From contig WGML01000010.1 in NCBI GenBank assembly GCA_016125045.1, positions 101,623 through 165,622 on the forward strand: a DNA stretch of 64,000 bases, in the 5' to 3' direction. Source of the DNA: a bacterium (GTDB lineage: Bacteria > Pseudomonadota > Alphaproteobacteria > Caulobacterales > Hyphomonadaceae). Position numbers and translations under genes: made by a program. Below, piece by piece: positions 60,793 to 64,000 of this stretch. The notes below the pieces were generated by a model. The model saw only the letters and a program-made list of their open reading frames with translations. It did no database searches and was not told the origin of the DNA. The stretch's first letter is position 1. Each line of letters starts with the position of its first letter.

Positions 60793-62026
60793 CGATATCC
60801 CTTCTCACGCGGAAGCTACGCCGGGCCATCGCGGCTCTGCGCTGGAAGTCTTCGCCGCCTTCCTCAAGCTCGGCCTGACTTCGTTCGGCGGGCCGATCGC
60901 GCATCTCGGTTACTTCCGTGACGAACTGGTCGTGCGTCGTCGCTGGCTCGATGAAGCCGCCTATGCCGATCTGGTCGCGCTGTGCCAGTTCCTGCCGGGA
61001 CCGGCATCGAGCCAGGTGGGTTTCGCGCTGGGCCTGCGGCGTGCGGGCGCGCTCGGTGCTCTGGCGGCCTGGACAGCGTTCACGCTTCCATCGGCAGTGT
61101 TGCTGCTACTGGTTGCCTACAGCGCGGGCGCGCTTGATGGGCCGATAGGCCTTGCGGTCGTCCACGGCCTCAAACTCGTCGCTGTGGCGATCGTCGCTCA
61201 AGCGGTCTGGGGGATGGCGCGAACGCTGACGCCGGATGTACGCCGCGCCGTCATCGCGGTCCTGGCCGCCATTCTGGTGATAATAGTCGGCGGCTCGATC
61301 GGACAGATCGCGGCGATCGTGGCGGGTGCTGTGTTGGGATGGATCCTGTGTCGGGCGGCCATACCTGCACAGACGGTGATCGCCGCACCACTGCCCTCAC
61401 GGCGGATCGGGACGCTTTGCCTGGTGTCGTTCGCCGCTATTCTACTGGTCATGCCTCTGCTGGTAACGGCAACCGGCTGGCAAGGGCTGGCGCTATTCGA
61501 TGCCTTTTATCGCTCGGGCGCTCTGGTTTTTGGCGGCGGCCATGTCGTCCTGCCGCTGCTCGAAACCGAGGTCGTCCAATCGGGATGGACAAGCGCGGAT
61601 ACGTTTCTGACCGGCTATGGCGCGGCGCAAGCGGTGCCGGGTCCATTGTTCACATTCGCGGCCTATCTCGGCGCGGTCGTCGAGCCTTCTCCCAACGGCG
61701 TCATTGGTGCGGCGATTGCATTGGTTGCGGTGTTTCTGCCCGGCTTCCTGATCCTGCTCGGCGTTTTGCCATTCTGGGAGCGACTGCGTGGCTGGACGTC
61801 GGCGCAAGCGGCACTGCGCGGCACGAACGCGGCGGTGGTCGGCATTCTCGCGTCGGCGCTCTACGACCCGGTGATAACAAGCGCCATCGATGGACCGGCG
61901 GATATCGGCCTCGCGTTGGCTGGATTCATTGCCCTGACCCGCTGGGCGGTTCCACCTTGGGCCGTTGTTGTCGGCATGGTCAGCTTGCGGGTGCTTCTGA
62001 GCATGGCGTTCGCGACCACCTCATAG
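60782..62026 (+). CDS. chrA: chromate efflux transporter ChrA (two-domain form)
   Basis: A 414-residue proton-driven chromate exporter made of two homologous halves. The first half has FLKLGLTSFGGPIAHLGYF and LVALCQFLPGPASSQVGFAL; the second has YRSGALVFGGGHVVLPLLE and GYGAAQAVPGPLFTFAAYLG. About ten to twelve hydrophobic segments are seen. The only plausible start is a TTG at 60782 overlapping the doxX stop region, without a strong ribosome site, so translation is probably coupled. It converges on the relaxase gene, the two stops overlapping by six bases. Confidence 0.93.
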   Translation: MPSSDIPSHAEATPGHRGSALEVFAAFLKLGLTSFGGPIAHLGYFRDELVVRRRWLDEAAYADLVALCQFLPGPASSQVGFALGLRRAGALGALAAWTAFTLPSAVLLLLVAYSAGALDGPIGLAVVHGLKLVAVAIVAQAVWGMARTLTPDVRRAVIAVLAAILVIIVGGSIGQIAAIVAGAVLGWILCRAAIPAQTVIAAPLPSRRIGTLCLVSFAAILLVMPLLVTATGWQGLALFDAFYRSGALVFGGGHVVLPLLETEVVQSGWTSADTFLTGYGAAQAVPGPLFTFAAYLGAVVEPSPNGVIGAAIALVAVFLPGFLILLGVLPFWERLRGWTSAQAALRGTNAAVVGILASALYDPVITSAIDGPADIGLALAGFIALTRWAVPPWAVVVGMVSLRVLLSMAFATTS

Positions 62027-63883
62027 CGACAGTCCCCGGGTTCGCCCGAAAGTCCAGTCGATGCCGCCGCCGGGCATGGGGATGCCGTCCACCTGCTGGC
62101 CGAGGCGTTTGGCGAGCGTGTCGTTCCACGGCACGAGCTGGAAGCCGAGGCCGTTGTCGATCATGGCGAACCGCCCACTGCTGAGCTGGGCCTGACCGAC
62201 AAGCTTGCCCGAGACACGATCGCCGATGCCCGTCGGCTGCCAATCCAGACCGCGTTCGGCGGCGAACTTCCTGCCCGCCCGGTTCACCTCGGCCTGCTCC
62301 AGTTGCGCGATCAGGTCGCTGGGCGCGCGGAACTTGCTCCCGCCAAGGTCGCGGACATAGCCCATGTCGGTAAGCGCGCGTTTACGCGCTTCCCAAGCCC
62401 TGCGGACATCGCCGCCGAACCCTGTATGCGGGATGGTCTCGCGTCCGCCGTCCAGCATGGTCCGGTCGAGCCACGTCGCGCCCTCGTGGCGCACCTGCCG
62501 GTCGAGGGGCAGGTGGGACAGTTCGTCGATGCGCGGGCCATTGCCGAACCGCTGGCGGTCATGGGCGAGGCCGCGTTCGGGCAGGTCTGCGGGGATGGTC
62601 CAATGCTCGGCATGGACGCGCTCGACGATCCCGGCGCGGCGCAGCGCCTCCAGGCGACGGATATGGCTGCGGACATGGGCGTCGGCGTCATCGGCCCCGA
62701 GCCGTGCCAGCGCCTGTTCACGGTGCGCCGCCGGACTGTAGATGCCGTTCGCGTCGGTCGCTGCCAGGATATTTCGGTCGGCTACGCGCGGAACGCTTGG
62801 CGGCGGTTTCACGGCGACGATGCTGCCGCGTCCGATCTCCTCGGCACTTGTCGCTGGAACCTCAAGGTGATGGACGCGCCCGTCCATGCCGTCGATGGTA
62901 AGGCCCATTCGTTCGCCCAACTCGTCACCGCCCAGCCCATTGGCGACGACGCGCCCGACGATTCGTTCGGTTGGGATAGCGCGATGCACGGTGTAGCCCG
63001 CGTAGGCCCGCTGCTCCGCCAGCCCTTCGCGCTCCAGCGCCTGGTGCATGGTCTTGATGATGTCGCCGCGCGTGCCGAGTTCGCGAAGCATGGGTTCGGC
63101 GCGGGCTGATATGGTCCAGACGCCCGGCGTATGCTCGGTCGCCAGCCCCATGCGCTCAAGCTTGCGGGCGCGGTCGATCAGCAGCGCCCGGTTCTGCCGG
63201 GCCGTCTCCACCATGTCCTTATCGGGACGCAGGTCGGAAAACTCGTTGCGATCCTGCTCCGCGATCAGCATCCGGTCGAGCCGGGTGAACCGCTCGGCGT
63301 CCACTTCGCGTTCAAGCTGCTGGCTGACTTCCTGCTCGGTCTGGCGGCCCAGCTCCAAGGTGACGATCTCGCTCGCCCGCTCGCGGATGCCGTGGGCGAT
63401 GTAGTCCTCGGCAATGTTGAGCATCTTGCCGTCTTCGGTCACGCCGCGCATCAGGATGTGGGTATGCGGGTGGCCAGTGTTGTGATGATCGACCGCGATC
63501 CAGTCGAGCCTTGTGCCAAGGTCCGCCTCCATCTGGGTCATCAGATCTCGGGTGGTCTGGCGCAGGTCGGACAGCTCGACGCCCTCCTCAGCGGAGACGA
63601 TGAAGCGGAACTGGTGGCGATCCTCGCGGCCACGGTCGAGGAAGGCCGGGCCATCTGCTACGTCCCTGTCGGCGGAATAGACCTGGCCCTTCTCGCCGTC
63701 GCGGGTCACGCCGTCGCGCTCCAGATAGCGAAGGTGAGCGTCCACCGCCTTGCCGCTGACGAACTGGCGTCCCCGCGCCGCGCCGCGCTGCGGATTGAGC
63801 TTCACCACGCGGGCCTTCACCGCCACCCGGCGCGAGCGGGTGCGGACGCCGCCCTCGTCCCGGCTCTGACCCAGCCCCTTCAA
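62021..63883 (-). CDS. VirD2-like relaxase (DUF3363 type), N terminus probably lost
   Basis: A 620-residue relaxase-type protein of the kind that nicks DNA at oriT for conjugation. KAVDAHLRYLERDGVTRDGE holds a conserved Tyr, DRHQFRFIVSAEEGVELSDL and DLGTRLDWIAVDHHNTGHPH, then THILMRG give the histidine cluster that binds metal, and DYIAHGIRERASEIV follows. The long C-terminal part matches DUF3363. Typical family members have roughly 80 residues more at the N terminus. Here the first usable start is a TTG at 63883, and an in-frame stop at 63902-63904 lies in sequence that seems to belong to the adjacent IS. The cut is inferred from these facts. Confidence 0.85.
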   Translation of the reverse strand: MKGLGQSRDEGGVRTRSRRVAVKARVVKLNPQRGAARGRQFVSGKAVDAHLRYLERDGVTRDGEKGQVYSADRDVADGPAFLDRGREDRHQFRFIVSAEEGVELSDLRQTTRDLMTQMEADLGTRLDWIAVDHHNTGHPHTHILMRGVTEDGKMLNIAEDYIAHGIRERASEIVTLELGRQTEQEVSQQLEREVDAERFTRLDRMLIAEQDRNEFSDLRPDKDMVETARQNRALLIDRARKLERMGLATEHTPGVWTISARAEPMLRELGTRGDIIKTMHQALEREGLAEQRAYAGYTVHRAIPTERIVGRVVANGLGGDELGERMGLTIDGMDGRVHHLEVPATSAEEIGRGSIVAVKPPPSVPRVADRNILAATDANGIYSPAAHREQALARLGADDADAHVRSHIRRLEALRRAGIVERVHAEHWTIPADLPERGLAHDRQRFGNGPRIDELSHLPLDRQVRHEGATWLDRTMLDGGRETIPHTGFGGDVRRAWEARKRALTDMGYVRDLGGSKFRAPSDLIAQLEQAEVNRAGRKFAAERGLDWQPTGIGDRVSGKLVGQAQLSSGRFAMIDNGLGFQLVPWNDTLAKRLGQQVDGIPMPGGGIDWTFGRTRGLSL

Positions 63884-64000
63884 ACGCGTCCGACCTGAGA
63901 GTTAGGATGGACCGAGAAATTGGAGGGAAACATGCCTCGCAAGCGCTACACGCCCGAGGAGATCGTCGCGAAACTTCGCCAAGTTGAAGTGCTCACATCG
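63884..64000 (+). mobile_element. left part of an IS3-family insertion (continues outside window)
   Basis: Between the relaxase 5' end and the transposase start lies a short stretch with no relaxase homology. The IS start lies somewhere at 63884-63931, and the terminal inverted repeat cannot be fixed without the other end. Confidence 0.6.
63932..64000 (+). CDS. IS3-family transposase OrfA, first 23 codons (partial)
   Basis: The frame begins MPRKRYTPEEIVAKLRQVEV and is open to the window end. This is the typical helix-turn-helix start of OrfA proteins of IS3-family elements. The ATG at 63932 has GGAGG 5 bases upstream. It points away from the relaxase. Confidence 0.8.
   Translation, partial: MPRKRYTPEEIVAKLRQVEVLTS

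Larger units (their letters stand above)
57484..64000. mobile_element. integrated element at tRNA-Ser(GCU), left end and 6.5 kb of body (right end outside window)
   Basis: Evidence of an element: a serine recombinase abutting a tRNA 3' end, then a toxin-antitoxin remnant, cargo (DoxX, ChrA), a VirD2-like relaxase and an IS3-family gene. No second copy of the tRNA 3' end (attR) was found up to 64000. The left junction must lie within or at the edge of the tRNA 3' half. Confidence 0.75.

Overview
The window is GC-rich DNA from an alphaproteobacterium. The evidence is an ATP12-type F1 assembly chaperone gene, the crcB-rluC-HAD-ATP12 gene chain, adk directly behind secY, and purD divergent from the xseA side. 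The style resembles Caulobacterales, Hyphomonadaceae or Parvularculaceae, but I cannot fix the genus by reading alone.

Bases 1-14.0 kb are ordinary chromosome. They hold the 3' end of a RimK-like ATP-grasp gene, an FKBP isomerase, xseA, purD, an APH-type phosphotransferase, two secreted proteins of unknown role, a tightly overlapped chain (crcB, rluC-like pseudouridine synthase, HAD phosphatase, ATP12 chaperone), a second pseudouridine synthase, rarA, a small c-type cytochrome and a Do-family periplasmic protease.

Bases 14.1-47.8 kb are one very long block of translation, transcription and secretion genes, all on the minus strand. In transcription order: yajC-secD, secE-nusG, rplK-rplA, rplJ-rplL, rpoB-rpoC, rpsL-rpsG-fusA-tuf, a DUF1330-like gene, then the S10, spc and alpha operons from rpsJ to rplQ with secY, adk and rpoA. 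Two good sigma-70-like promoters can be read: one for the str operon behind a hairpin at the end of rpoC, and one for the S10 operon. A strong intrinsic terminator follows tuf. L4 carries an unusual C-terminal domain of about 100 residues, and secF is not next to secD.

Bases 47.9-57.1 kb hold a LysM/M23 lipoprotein with a degenerate active site, pcm, surE, a lipoprotein isoaspartyl peptidase, a GNAT acetyltransferase, a small CsrA-like protein, valS and a serine beta-lactamase-like hydrolase.

From 57.4 kb the window enters an integrated element. It begins at a tRNA-Ser(GCU) gene whose 3' half is read antisense by the end of a serine recombinase gene. Behind this lie a HigA-like antitoxin whose stop overlaps the recombinase start, a RelE/HigB-like toxin broken by a stop codon, a small unknown gene, DoxX, a ChrA chromate transporter, and a VirD2-like relaxase (DUF3363 type). 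The relaxase 5' end appears to have been cut by an IS3-family insertion that runs out of the window. The most unusual items are the L4 fusion, the CsrA-like protein, and the antitoxin-recombinase-tRNA junction with its decayed toxin.
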